64,000 bases of DNA from Paracoccus shanxieyensis (GTDB taxonomy: Bacteria; Pseudomonadota; Alphaproteobacteria; Rhodobacterales; Rhodobacteraceae): positions 1 through 64,000 of the forward strand of contig NZ_WMII01000006.1 in NCBI RefSeq assembly GCF_009711265.1, in the 5' to 3' direction. Shown piece by piece: positions 1-8,665 of the stretch (positions are counted from its first letter, which is position 1; every line of letters begins with the position of its first letter). Under the pieces are notes generated by a model. That model did no database searches and was not told the origin of the DNA. It was given only the letters and a program-made list of their open reading frames with translations. The translations under genes and the position numbers were made by a program.

Positions 1-334
1 TCAAGGTCTCGCAACCCGAAACTTGTCCGAAGATCGACGGTGACCGCCAGCGTCACCAACGGCCGCGCGCTGCGCTACGCCGAAGGCTCCGCGCGCGGCC
101 TCCTACACCATGTGTTGGGACACTGCCTGTGCCCAGCAACCGTCCGGAAAGCCCGTGCCTTTCATCACGTCTTCAGACCAAGAGCGAGGCCTGCGACAAG
201 GTGATCATCGGGGCTCTTCCGTGTCGGCATGAACCACCGTCCATTGAGCCTATCACGATAAAAGCAGGCGGATGGCGAAAAAGGGTCAGCTTCCATTGAT
301 TCCAAAAATGATCAAGCGGTCAATCCGCCCCCAT
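1..334. other. Gene-free stretch at the left edge
   Basis: I see no convincing gene here. Frames are short and do not resemble a known family. The stretch around 98-128, with a TACACCA block followed by GGGACACT, vaguely recalls the ends of IS256-type (mutator) elements, but no transposase frame or matching opposite end is visible, so this is only a weak guess. The region lies downstream of the leftward MmgE/PrpD gene. Confidence 0.3.
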
Positions 335-1741
335 TCACCCCGCCAGCTCAGCCCCGGTCAGCAGTGGACGCAGGACAGCGGCGACATCATCGCAATCCTG
401 CAGCGTCAGAAACGCGTCCAGCGTTTCCTGCGCGTGGCGCTGCGGCATGATGCCAGCAAGGTTGTCGCGAAACTTCTGCCCCACAAAGTCCTCCGGCAGC
501 GGGTTCTGCCGGCTGCCGGGGGGATAGCAGATCAGCGGCGCGGCGATCTGCCGCCCGTCGCGCAGCACCACGCTGACGCGGCCTGCCGGGCGGCGATGTT
601 CGTGCATCTGGGCGTCAGCCTTAGGGTCGGTTTCACCCGATACCCGCGCGGCCAGCGCCAGCAGCGCGGGATCGGACAGCCGATCCGGCGCATACCATTG
701 CGCGGGCGGGATGGCTTGCAGCATGGCAGCGATGGCATAGGGCAGCGAAAACTGCGCATCGACCATGGTGGCGGGCCGCACCTGCATGAAGTCACGCAAA
801 AGCCCGTCGGATACGTGAAGGGTGATGCGTTCGATATTGCCCGCCCCGACACCATGGTCGCGCATCAGCGCATCCAGCGAGGCCAGCGTGCAGTGCATCC
901 AGCGGCAGGTTGGCCATGGCTTGATCGTTGCCATGTCCAGCGACCAGTCGCGGCCCAGCCCGTCGGTCAACAGATCCGGTGCATAGCGGTCCGAGCCGAG
1001 CATCCGCCACAGCCCCGTCTCGCCATCCAGCACATTGGCCGCGCCGATCATGCCGCCTTGGTGCAACCGAACCGCACGAACCGCAGATTCCGCCGCCGGG
1101 GCCACGAAATCCTTGAATGAGACCAAGGGCCTGCTGTCCCAGTTGTATTTGCGCAAGCTGGGCACGTTCGCAAGCGTCCCTGCAAAGCCCAAGGCATTCG
1201 CCATGCCCGCAGCATCCAGCCCCATCAACCGCCCAAAAGCTGCGGCACCGCCGATGCCCTGATGCTGGCAGACGCCATAGACCAGCCGGAACCGCTGGAT
1301 CCCCGGCTGGATGGCGCGGATCAGCCTTGCATTTACCTCGTATCCCGCCACCACGGCGGTCAGGAAATCCCGGCCGCTGACCGGACGCAGAAAGGCCGCG
1401 GAAATCGCCGCCGCGATGATCGTCGCGCCGGGATGGCCAAGCCCCTTGCCGTCCTCTTCCAGCCCGTCATCGAAATCCAGCGCGTTGATCGCCATCGCGT
1501 TGGCGAAAGCCGCCGAACCCGGCCCGAACGATCTGGTCGTCCCCATAACGCTGCACGGTCCGGGGCCAGCCTCCTCGGACAGCACATGCAGAAACTGGCG
1601 CGACAAGCTGCTGCCTGCGCCCGCCAGACCGCAGCCGATCGCGTCGATCACATGGTCCAAAGCCTTGCGCCAGACTGGCTGAGGAATGTCCTGAAAGCGC
1701 AAACCTGCAGCAAACTCCGCGATCTGCGCGGTCTCGGCCAT
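335..1741 (-). CDS. MmgE/PrpD family protein
   Basis: A 468-residue protein of the MmgE/PrpD family, which includes 2-methylcitrate dehydratase and cis-aconitate decarboxylase. The family pattern is clear: an all-helical N-terminal half with LDFDDG at 88-93 and GHPGA at 102-106, then the smaller C-terminal domain. Length is normal for the family (about 450-480). The start lies 2 bases after the stop of the ABC ATPase, so both are probably one leftward operon. The substrate cannot be told from sequence; context suggests a polar acid or its derivative imported by the neighbouring amino-acid-type ABC transporter. A second, different MmgE/PrpD protein lies at 60324-61685. Confidence 0.88.
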   Translation of the reverse strand: MAETAQIAEFAAGLRFQDIPQPVWRKALDHVIDAIGCGLAGAGSSLSRQFLHVLSEEAGPGPCSVMGTTRSFGPGSAAFANAMAINALDFDDGLEEDGKGLGHPGATIIAAAISAAFLRPVSGRDFLTAVVAGYEVNARLIRAIQPGIQRFRLVYGVCQHQGIGGAAAFGRLMGLDAAGMANALGFAGTLANVPSLRKYNWDSRPLVSFKDFVAPAAESAVRAVRLHQGGMIGAANVLDGETGLWRMLGSDRYAPDLLTDGLGRDWSLDMATIKPWPTCRWMHCTLASLDALMRDHGVGAGNIERITLHVSDGLLRDFMQVRPATMVDAQFSLPYAIAAMLQAIPPAQWYAPDRLSDPALLALAARVSGETDPKADAQMHEHRRPAGRVSVVLRDGRQIAAPLICYPPGSRQNPLPEDFVGQKFRDNLAGIMPQRHAQETLDAFLTLQDCDDVAAVLRPLLTGAELAG

Positions 1742-1743
1742 GT

Positions 1744-2517
1744 TCAGAATCCGAAAGCGGTGAAGCGTGACAGGAACTCGCGCGTCCGCTCTTGCTGCGG
1801 GGCCTTCAGAACCTGTTCCGGGGGGCCTTCTTCGTGGATGCGGCCCTGATGCAGGAACAGCACCCGCGTCGCGAAATGATAGGCAAAGCCCAGCTCATGC
1901 GTGACCAGCAGCATGGTGCGGCCTTCCTTTGACAGATCAAGGATCACGTCCAGCACTTCGCCGACCAACTCGGGATCAAGGCTCGAGGTCGGCTCATCAA
2001 ACAGCAGCACCTCGGGCTCCATCGCCAGCGCGCGGGCAATGGCGACACGCTGTTGCTGCCCGCCGGACAATTGCGCGGGATAGGCGTCGACACGTTCGGA
2101 CAGCCCCACCCGCGCCAGATAATGCCGGGCACGCTCTTCGACTTGCGCGCGGGGTTCGCGCCGCACCGACAGAGGCCCCTCCATCACATTCGCAAGCACC
2201 GTCATATGCGGGAACAGGTTGAACTGCTGAAAGATCATGCCGACACGGGCACGCAGATCGCAAAGCTGCGCTTCGCGCACCGTCAGGCGCCCGCGCCGGT
2301 CGGGGGTGCCGATGGGCTGCCCGTCCAGAATGACCCGACCCGAGGTCGGCACCTCCATAAAGTTGATGCAGCGCAGGAACGTGCTTTTCCCCGACCCGCT
2401 GGAACCGAGAATGGCGATGCGTTCGCCCTTGTTCACCGTCAGATCCAGCCCCTTCAGCACCTCAGCAGGGCCGAAACTTTTATGCAGGCTTTCGATTTGC
2501 AACAGCGGCGCGGTCAT
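1744..2517 (-). CDS. Amino acid ABC transporter ATP-binding protein (HisP/GlnQ type)
   Basis: A 257-residue cytoplasmic ATPase of the polar amino acid uptake family. Walker A GSSGSGKST is at 38-46, the Q-loop QQFN at 97-100, the signature LSGGQ at 150-154, Walker B LLFDEP at 171-176 and the switch histidine at 207, so the catalytic set is complete. It starts 3 bases after the stop of a permease gene of which only the last part remains (see 2521-2605). The transporter is therefore probably orphaned here unless a partner permease is encoded elsewhere. The following gene is MmgE/PrpD. Confidence 0.93.
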   Translation of the reverse strand: MTAPLLQIESLHKSFGPAEVLKGLDLTVNKGERIAILGSSGSGKSTFLRCINFMEVPTSGRVILDGQPIGTPDRRGRLTVREAQLCDLRARVGMIFQQFNLFPHMTVLANVMEGPLSVRREPRAQVEERARHYLARVGLSERVDAYPAQLSGGQQQRVAIARALAMEPEVLLFDEPTSSLDPELVGEVLDVILDLSKEGRTMLLVTHELGFAYHFATRVLFLHQGRIHEEGPPEQVLKAPQQERTREFLSRFTAFGF

Positions 2518-2520
2518 GGC

Positions 2521-2605
2521 CTAGCCCCCTTTCGCGCCCAGCCGCCGTTCCAGCCAGTAAGCTGCCAGCGTGCCGGGATAGATGATGAAATAGATCAGCG
2601 CGCCT
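2521..2605 (-). pseudogene. ABC transporter permease, C-terminal remnant
   Basis: Read leftwards, this strand ends with ALIYFIIYPGTLAALYWLER, then RLGAKGG and a TAG stop at 2521-2523. This is the typical last transmembrane segment and basic tail of a HisM/GlnP-type amino acid permease. Only about 27 residues remain; upstream of about 2605 the frame turns into the antisense of an aminotransferase gene. The fragment abuts the ATPase gene by 3 bases, as a real operon partner would. I infer a deletion removed the rest of the permease. Confidence 0.75.
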
Positions 2606-3356
2606 GATCCGTGGCAATCTGCTGGCGATCGACGATCATATGGACCGGCTTTATGAGGGCGCGAATTCCATCGGTCTTCAGATCGGCATGGATCGCGCCG
2701 CGCTGGTCGGGGAAATCCACCGCACGCTGCGCCATAACGACATGCTGGACGGCGTTCACATCCGCCTGATGATCACACGCGGGCAGAAATCCACGGTCAA
2801 TCAGGATCCGCGTTTTGTCGTGGGTGGCCCGACGATCGTCATCGTCGCCGAATATAAGCAGCCGCGCCCGGAAACCAAGAAAGCCGGGTTGCGGCTGATG
2901 ACCTCGGCGATCCGCTGCTCGACCCCGGATGTGTTCGACCTTCGCCTGAACTCGCATTCGCGGCTGAATTTTATTCAGGCGCTGATCCAGGCCATCAACA
3001 TGGGCGCGGATGAGGCATTGATGCTGGATGATCGCGGCTTTGTCGCAAGCTGCAATTCCACGAACTTCTTCATCCTGCGCGGACGAGAGCTGTGGACCTC
3101 GACCGGGGCATGTTGCTTCAACGGCATCACCCGGCGCAAGGTCATGCAGATCTGGCGCGGCGCGGGCGAGGTGGTGCGCGAAAAGGACTTCACGCTGGCC
3201 GAAGTCTATGCCGCGGATGAGGCTTTCGTGACCGGCACATTGGGCGGCATCACCCCCGTCACGCAGATCGACGGGCGCAGGATCGGCAATGGCACGCCCG
3301 GCCCGGTGGGTGCCGAGCTTGCTGCGTTGTATCAGGATTTCACCGAAAAAGCCTGA
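2604..3356 (+). pseudogene. Class IV aminotransferase-like protein, 5' truncated
   Basis: The fold-type IV PLP family (branched-chain/D-amino acid aminotransferase) is recognisable from NLLAIDDHMDRLYEGA at the left edge to the end. The first 35-45 residues normally present are missing: in-frame coding similarity can be followed to about 2610, where the sequence becomes the permease tail. The first ATG in frame is at 2640 (238 residues), with no good ribosome site. At the position where relatives I know have the PLP lysine (HSKLN), this protein has Arg (HSRLN, codon 2961-2963). Some relatives may share this, so it may not be damage. The gene is probably non-functional or makes an inactive protein. 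Confidence 0.7.
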
Positions 3357-3383
3357 CACTCCGGTAGTTTGGGAATATTGCGA

Positions 3384-3415
3384 CGCCGCCCGCGCGATCA
3401 GGCGCGTGGGCGGCG
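3384..3415. terminator. Bidirectional hairpin between convergent genes
   Basis: A 12-bp GC-rich stem (3384-3395 with 3404-3415, one G-T pair) with an 8-base loop lies between the aminotransferase remnant and the leftward isomerase gene. It has no T-tract but its place between convergent ends suggests a transcription stop. Confidence 0.5.
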
Positions 3416-3429
3416 CGTCCGGCCTTGGT

Positions 3430-4278
3430 TCAGCGCCCCAACTGCTGCCGCAGCCATGCAATGCTTTCGCCAAGCGCCGCATCCTCATCGGGATAACGTG
3501 GGTGCAGATAATCGAACTCGATCGCCAGCAGCCCATCGAACCCGGCGCGGTCAAGACAATCCAGCGCAAAGGGCATGTCGATCAATCCGCTGCCCGTCGC
3601 GACACTTGGCCAGAAGCCGAAATTGCGCGGACTGCCGCGAAAGGCCGTGACATCCTTCAAATGCACCGCGCGCGCATAGGGCGCGAGGCTGGCGATCACC
3701 TCGGACGGGTCGTCAAAGGTGCGCAGGTTGTTGGCGGTGTCAAGGCAGACGCCGATGTGCTCGGGCCCCAGCGTCTCGACCAGCTCGACCAGTTCCGGCG
3801 CGGAAAAATCGATGTGGTTTTCGATGGCCAGCATGACACCCAGATCGGCTGCGTGGTCGATGGCGCGTTCCAGCAGCGGCACCAGCAGCGCCTTGTGTTC
3901 AGCCCATGACAGCGTGCGCGTGCCGCGCCCACCGGCGCAAATCCGCATCACGCGCGCCCCGACCGCCGCCGCATAGCCGGCATGGCGGTTCAGATCCTGC
4001 AGCGCCTCGGGGATCAGGCCGCTGCCCAGACCCTTTGGGTGGCCCCAGGCCCACATCCGGTCCAGCCCCGCCTGATCCAGCGCCTGCCGCAGCCCTGCCA
4101 GATCGGGCGTGCCGGGCGGCAGCATGAAGGACTCGACAGATATCCCCTCGACCCCCAGCGCCTGTGCGCGGGCGATAAAGCCGGGCAAGGTCATGTCCTG
4201 CGCGGGGGGCTGTTCCAGCCCCGGATAAACCTCGCCGAAATAGCGGTGGTAGCAATAGCCGTCGATTGCGATCTTCAT
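3430..4278 (-). CDS. Sugar phosphate isomerase/epimerase family (TIM barrel)
   Basis: A 282-residue AP-endonuclease-2-type TIM barrel protein. Metal-ligand motifs of the family are seen in order: IEN, CLDTANN, HLKD and the C-terminal IEFD. The start at 4278 (MKIAIDGYCY) has a GGAG site and overlaps the stop of the MFS gene by ATGA, which indicates translational coupling; an upstream in-frame extension to 4464 lies inside the MFS gene and is rejected. The likely role is isomerisation or epimerisation of a compound brought in by the MFS protein; the substrate is unknown. Confidence 0.88.
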   Translation of the reverse strand: MKIAIDGYCYHRYFGEVYPGLEQPPAQDMTLPGFIARAQALGVEGISVESFMLPPGTPDLAGLRQALDQAGLDRMWAWGHPKGLGSGLIPEALQDLNRHAGYAAAVGARVMRICAGGRGTRTLSWAEHKALLVPLLERAIDHAADLGVMLAIENHIDFSAPELVELVETLGPEHIGVCLDTANNLRTFDDPSEVIASLAPYARAVHLKDVTAFRGSPRNFGFWPSVATGSGLIDMPFALDCLDRAGFDGLLAIEFDYLHPRYPDEDAALGESIAWLRQQLGR

Positions 4279-5615
4279 GTTGTCTCCGTCAGTCGGCGGT
4301 TGCGGCGCATCAGGAATGCCTTGGCCATAGCCGCGGCGGCGGCGATGGACAGGGGCAGCGCCAGAAAGCTGAACACCTGCGAAAAGCCCCACCCTGCGGC
4401 CATCATGACCGCGCCCACCGACGCGCCAAGGATGGCGCCGAAGCGGCCGACTGCGGTCATCCACGCGGTGCCGGTGGCGCGCATCTCGGTCGGGTAGTAG
4501 CTGGCGGCCAAGGCAGCCCAGCCGGTATTGGCCGAGGTGCAGAAATAGCCCAGCACCAGAATGACCAGCATCAGCATGGTTTCATCGGGGGCAGTGTTGC
4601 CGATGACCAGCGCGGCGGCGACCGCGCCCAGCAGGGTCAGCGCCATGACCCGGTGCGGATTCCATCGGTCCATTTCCCAGCCAAGGACGATATTGCCGAT
4701 GGTGCCGCCGATCTGCATCATCGCGCCGATGCGGGCGGCGGTTTCAAAGGAAAAGCCCACATCCTTGACCAGAACGGGCAGCCAGCTGTTCAGCAGATAG
4801 ACCGTCAGGTTGTTCATGAAAAGCCCGACCCACAGCGCCAGCGTGACCAGCAGGAAGGGCTGCGACAGGATCAGCCGGACCGACCCCTTGGCGGCAGGGA
4901 TGGTGTCGATGACAAAGGCGGTGGCGGCATTTGCGGCACCGGGGCGGATCTTGTTGACCAGCGCCATCAGCTCGGCCCGGCGCGCGGGACGCAAGGCCAT
5001 GAACCGCGCCGATTCGGGCAGGAAGACGTGCAGCACGACAGCCATCACCATCGGCACGACACCGCCCACGATCAGGATCGAGTGCCAGTTATAGGTGGCG
5101 ATAAGCTGGGCTGACAGAAACCCGCCGCCCGCCGCGCCGATGGTAAATCCGCAATAGACAAAGGACACGAACAGCGCGCGGCGATGTTTCGGCGCGAATT
5201 CAGAGATCAGCGTCGCGGCATTGGGCTGCGAGGCACCCAGCCCAAGCCCGGTCAGAAACCGCAGCGCCGTCAGAACGGTCAGATTGGGCGACCATGCCGA
5301 CAACAGGCTCATCACCCCGAAGAAAAACACCGAGCCGACGATGACATTGCGCCGTCCAAAACGGTCGGCCAGCGGACCACCCGCGAACGCCCCCAGCGCC
5401 ATTCCGAACAGCCCTGCCGACAGGACCGGGCCCATTTCGGCCTTGGTGATGCCCCAATCGTCGATCAATGCGGGCGCGATGAAGCCGATCGACACGATGT
5501 CGAATCCGTCCATGATCAGCACGCTGAGGCACAGCAGCAGCACCCGCCAATGAAAGCCCCTGACGGGCTGCGCATCAAGAAATTCGTTCAACTTCAGCGT
5601 TGTATTAGGTTGCAC
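4275..5615 (-). CDS. MFS transporter, aromatic acid:H+ symporter (AAHS) type
   Basis: A 12-segment major facilitator protein of 446 residues. DGFD in the first membrane segment and GPLADRFGRR in the loop between segments 2 and 3 are hallmarks of the AAHS family (PcaK, MhpT, GalP-like carriers of aromatic or other organic acids). I chose the GTG start at 5613-5615 because GGAGG at 5621-5625 sits 5 bases upstream; the longer in-frame form to 5699 would cover the putative IclR operator region edge. It is coupled to the isomerase gene and divergent from the IclR regulator, which likely controls it. Confidence 0.9.
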   Translation of the reverse strand: MQPNTTLKLNEFLDAQPVRGFHWRVLLLCLSVLIMDGFDIVSIGFIAPALIDDWGITKAEMGPVLSAGLFGMALGAFAGGPLADRFGRRNVIVGSVFFFGVMSLLSAWSPNLTVLTALRFLTGLGLGASQPNAATLISEFAPKHRRALFVSFVYCGFTIGAAGGGFLSAQLIATYNWHSILIVGGVVPMVMAVVLHVFLPESARFMALRPARRAELMALVNKIRPGAANAATAFVIDTIPAAKGSVRLILSQPFLLVTLALWVGLFMNNLTVYLLNSWLPVLVKDVGFSFETAARIGAMMQIGGTIGNIVLGWEMDRWNPHRVMALTLLGAVAAALVIGNTAPDETMLMLVILVLGYFCTSANTGWAALAASYYPTEMRATGTAWMTAVGRFGAILGASVGAVMMAAGWGFSQVFSFLALPLSIAAAAAMAKAFLMRRNRRLTETT

Positions 5616-5722
5616 CGCGTCCTCCGATGTCTGGTTTCCTCCCGCAGGGACCGACATCGTTGGGGGGATTACCCCCATCCGGTGCGCGCGCTCCTCCACT
5701 GCGGCAGGGGTGTCATAGCGAT

Positions 5723-5741
5723 ATTGAAACTGCGTTTCAAT
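5723..5741. promoter_or_regulatory. Putative IclR operator in the MFS/IclR divergent region
   Basis: ATTGAAACTGCGTTTCAAT is a perfect 8-bp inverted repeat around a 3-bp centre. The arms resemble known IclR-family sites (TGAAAC/GTTTCA). It lies 108 bases upstream of the MFS start and 104 bases upstream of the IclR start, so one bound dimer could control both. Confidence 0.7.
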
Positions 5742-5844
5742 TGGAATGATGTTCCTTATCCGTCGGGCCGCGTCGGTCCTGCGCTGGACCGCTGGCGGGT
5801 GGTCGTGTATGGCTGCGGGAATTCAGCGATCCGGGGGGCGTGGC

Positions 5845-6618
5845 ATGGCAAGCATCAGGGACCGGGCCGTTTCGATCCTGGAATTGCTGGCGGGCCATCC
5901 GCAGGGGCTGGCGCTGTCGGCCATCGCCGATCAGTTGGACATGCCGCGCGCCGCCGCCCATCGTGTGCTGGGCGATCTGAAAGACGGCGGTTATGTCCGG
6001 CAGGCCGGGGCGGGGGAATATTACCGGCTGACAGCAAAGATCGTCTCGTTGGGTTTTGCCTATCTGGCCCATAATGGCGTGGTCGAGATGGCGCAGCCGG
6101 TGCTGGATCGTCTGGCGGGCGATAGCGGCGAACTGGCGCGGCTGGCCGTCCTGAATGGCGAGGAGTTGCGCTGGATTGCCAAGGCGCAGGGCGCGACCAG
6201 CGGCTTGCGCTATGATCCTGACAATGGGGCGGTGGTCGGGCTGATGGCTGCGGCGAACGGTCATGCCTGGCTGGCCTGTCTGGATGATGACAGCGCCATC
6301 CGGATCGTTGCCCGCCAGCAGATTCCGCGCGAAAGCTTTGGTCCCGGCGCGCCCGCCGATCTGGCGGCGCTGCTGGAGACGCTGGCGCCCGTGCGCCGGC
6401 AAGGCTATGCGTCGGTGCGGGATTCCTATGAACTCGGCACCGCGTCGGTCGCTGCGGCAATCCGCGACCCTCGCAGCGGCGCGCCGGTCGGCACCGTCAG
6501 CATTGCAGGGCCGACCTCGCGCATGCCCGACGAACGGCTGGGCGAATTGGCGCGGCTGGTGATCAATGCCGCGCAAGAGCTGTCGGCGCTGGTCGGCGCG
6601 GCCAAGCTGATGGCGTGA
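5845..6618 (+). CDS. IclR family transcriptional regulator
   Basis: A 257-residue regulator with the N-terminal winged helix (DRAVSILELLAGHPQGLAL, then DMPRAAAHRVLGDL as recognition helix) and the C-terminal GAF-like IclR effector domain. The start at 5845 follows a GGGGGG-type ribosome site; in-frame codons from 5746 are not needed for the fold and would overlap the operator side. Divergent from the MFS-isomerase pair, which is its probable target. The effector is unknown. Confidence 0.92.
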   Translation: MASIRDRAVSILELLAGHPQGLALSAIADQLDMPRAAAHRVLGDLKDGGYVRQAGAGEYYRLTAKIVSLGFAYLAHNGVVEMAQPVLDRLAGDSGELARLAVLNGEELRWIAKAQGATSGLRYDPDNGAVVGLMAAANGHAWLACLDDDSAIRIVARQQIPRESFGPGAPADLAALLETLAPVRRQGYASVRDSYELGTASVAAAIRDPRSGAPVGTVSIAGPTSRMPDERLGELARLVINAAQELSALVGAAKLMA

Positions 6619-6646
6619 TCGCTGGCTGACGCCATAAGATGTTTCC

Positions 6647-6679
6647 GTGGCGGGTGACAGCGCCAACAGGCCCCGCCAC
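6647..6679. terminator. Hairpin between convergent IclR and tannase genes
   Basis: GTGGCGGG at 6647-6654 pairs with CCCGCCAC at 6672-6679. The position between two converging stop codons suggests a terminator, although no T-run follows. Confidence 0.4.
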
Positions 6680-6692
6680 CACCCGCACCACC

Positions 6693-8366
6693 CTATTGCG
6701 TGGGCTCTCCGCCGGTCAGCAGCCCGGCCGAGATGCCGACGCTGCCCATCTGCAGCAGTGCGGTATTGGCGGTGCAGCTCCAGTTCGCGGCCTGCGTCAC
6801 ATCGCCCGTGCCGGAATATTCGGCCCGCGCCGGATAGGGGCAAAGCGGCATCGACCGAGTGACCGCGCCGCTGTCGTCCAGCTTTTCGGCGGCCAGAGCG
6901 TCGGGGGCGATGCCCTGTTCGACCCATGCCTCCAGCGCGGCCAGCGTATTGAAGGCGTCGGGGCCGGTACCGCCGCGGCAATGGCCCATATCGGGCACCA
7001 TGAACAGCCGGGCTTTTGCCGACAGGGCCTGCATCCCGCCCTCGCGCCGCGCCAGATCGTCCACGAAACGCGTGGTGCGGAAGGGCGACAGGGCATGATC
7101 GCCCCAACCGTGATAGAGGATCATCTTCTTGCCCGCATCCAGAAAGGCCTGCGTCGCCGCCAGATCCGACCCGTTTCCGGCGGCCGTTCTGGCAATGAAT
7201 TCCTCGACCACCGGACGCGGCACCGTCCCGTCGGGCGAAATCCCCAGATCGCGCACGTTGAAGGACGGATCGTGTTTGACCAGATACTGGATGATATGGT
7301 CGGAAAACGACCACTCGATCGGGGCGGGCGCGAAACCGTCATTGCCCCATGGCTCGGCCGCCGTGACATCGGCTGCCGGTTCCTTGCCGCCCTGAAAGTT
7401 TGAAAACCCGTCGTCGAACAGGACCGGCGCATAGCCCGGAAACACAAGCTGGCCGTCATCGGTATGAAGCGCGGTGAAATAGGCGCGCAGCGCCTTGGCC
7501 TGCGCGGCGCTTATGCAGGCGGCGTCGTCAGCGCCGGGGCAGATCATCGTCTCGGGGGCAAAGGAACAGGCGGCGGGCATCTGCACCAGCCCGTCGACCG
7601 TGCCGTCGATGCCGTCGCAGGCCTGCATCACGGCAGCCTGAATGGCGGGCAGCTTTTCGGGAAGGATCTGGGCATCGGGCGAAAGCAACTGGTTGATCTG
7701 GAAATGCTGGATCTTCAGCATCGAGGAGATGTCCATGAAGGGGGTGCCCGAGATCACCCCGTCGAAATCGTCGGGATAGCGCGTCGCCGCCACCTGCGCC
7801 ATCCGCCCGCCGGTCGAGCAGCCCGTCAGATACGAGCGTTGCGGCGCATGGCCATATGCGGCCGTGGCCATCGCCTTGGCGGTCTGGGTCACGACATGCG
7901 TGGCGCGGTGGTAGTAATCCGCAATCGCCGCATCGTCCGGGGTGCCATCCGGCAGCAAGGCAAAGCGGGCATCGACGCTGCTTTCCGCCTCATGGCCAAG
8001 GTCGGTCATCGCGGTGACATAGCCCGTCGCATTGGCATAGGCGATGTCGGCATGGTTGGCCGAGGCCCGGACGCGGCCGGCAAGCCCGCCATTGCCCAGC
8101 ATGGCAAAGCGGCCGTTCCACGCCTCGGGCAGGCGGATTTCGAACCGGGCCGCGCCATCGGGCGCATCGCCCCCTTGCGTGATGACGGTGCCCGAAACCA
8201 GACAGGCCGCCGCACCGTCCTCAGCCGGAACGGCGGCCGTGACCGTCACACCCGGCAGATCAAACGCAGCGGCGGTGTCCACGTCACACTCCAGCGCCGC
8301 GGCGGGTCCGGCACCAAGAAACGGCGCGGCAAGGACAAAGAGCAGCAGGGTCTTGCGGTTGGTCAT
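6693..8366 (-). CDS. Tannase/feruloyl esterase family alpha/beta-hydrolase, exported
   Basis: A 557-residue protein of the tannase/feruloyl esterase family, which hydrolyses ester bonds of plant phenolics. The start at 8366 gives a signal peptide (KTLLLFVLAAPFL, then AAA). The nucleophile is Ser184 in GCSTGG and the histidine is His462 in GHCRGG, each with the adjoining cysteine (Cys183, Cys463) of the family's CS-D-HC motif, so a bridging disulfide is expected. A Ca-binding-like Asp-rich segment (ACDGIDGTVDGLV) is present. It is preceded by a 299-base AT-rich gap and is probably transcribed alone. The nearby AAHS-type importer could take up a released aromatic acid; this link is inference. 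Confidence 0.9.
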   Translation of the reverse strand: MTNRKTLLLFVLAAPFLGAGPAAALECDVDTAAAFDLPGVTVTAAVPAEDGAAACLVSGTVITQGGDAPDGAARFEIRLPEAWNGRFAMLGNGGLAGRVRASANHADIAYANATGYVTAMTDLGHEAESSVDARFALLPDGTPDDAAIADYYHRATHVVTQTAKAMATAAYGHAPQRSYLTGCSTGGRMAQVAATRYPDDFDGVISGTPFMDISSMLKIQHFQINQLLSPDAQILPEKLPAIQAAVMQACDGIDGTVDGLVQMPAACSFAPETMICPGADDAACISAAQAKALRAYFTALHTDDGQLVFPGYAPVLFDDGFSNFQGGKEPAADVTAAEPWGNDGFAPAPIEWSFSDHIIQYLVKHDPSFNVRDLGISPDGTVPRPVVEEFIARTAAGNGSDLAATQAFLDAGKKMILYHGWGDHALSPFRTTRFVDDLARREGGMQALSAKARLFMVPDMGHCRGGTGPDAFNTLAALEAWVEQGIAPDALAAEKLDDSGAVTRSMPLCPYPARAEYSGTGDVTQAANWSCTANTALLQMGSVGISAGLLTGGEPTQ

Positions 8367-8665
8367 GTCGGGCCTTTTCGAAATCGGCTGGGCCATTCCG
8401 ACCCGCGATGATTGCAACATTCCGGCCAGTCTCAGCTAAAATATGTTCGTATAAAAATGATAATTGACGCGGATTTTCCGCTGGCAAGCGTTTGTCTTTT
8501 CTGTGCGCGGTTGCTTACTGCTGCGCTTGGAATTGCCGAAATTGTTTGCATAAATACGCTGCATGCCGCAGGCGCGCGCCCTGCGTGGCAGGATGGTCGG
8601 CATTGCCAATTGATTGCAGGCATATCGGACGGGACGACGCGCAACACGCCCTTCCATATATATGT
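8367..8665 (-). promoter_or_regulatory. AT-rich promoter region upstream of the tannase gene
   Basis: About 300 bases without a gene. GC drops sharply at 8437-8475, where TATAC and ATATTTT stretches on the minus strand could serve as a -10 region for the leftward esterase gene. No firm -35/-10 pair or operator could be assigned. Confidence 0.35.

Noticed and set aside
98..150. Possible IS256-type element end
   Set aside because: Only a loose resemblance to remembered terminal sequences; no transposase or second end inside the window, so not listed as a mobile element.
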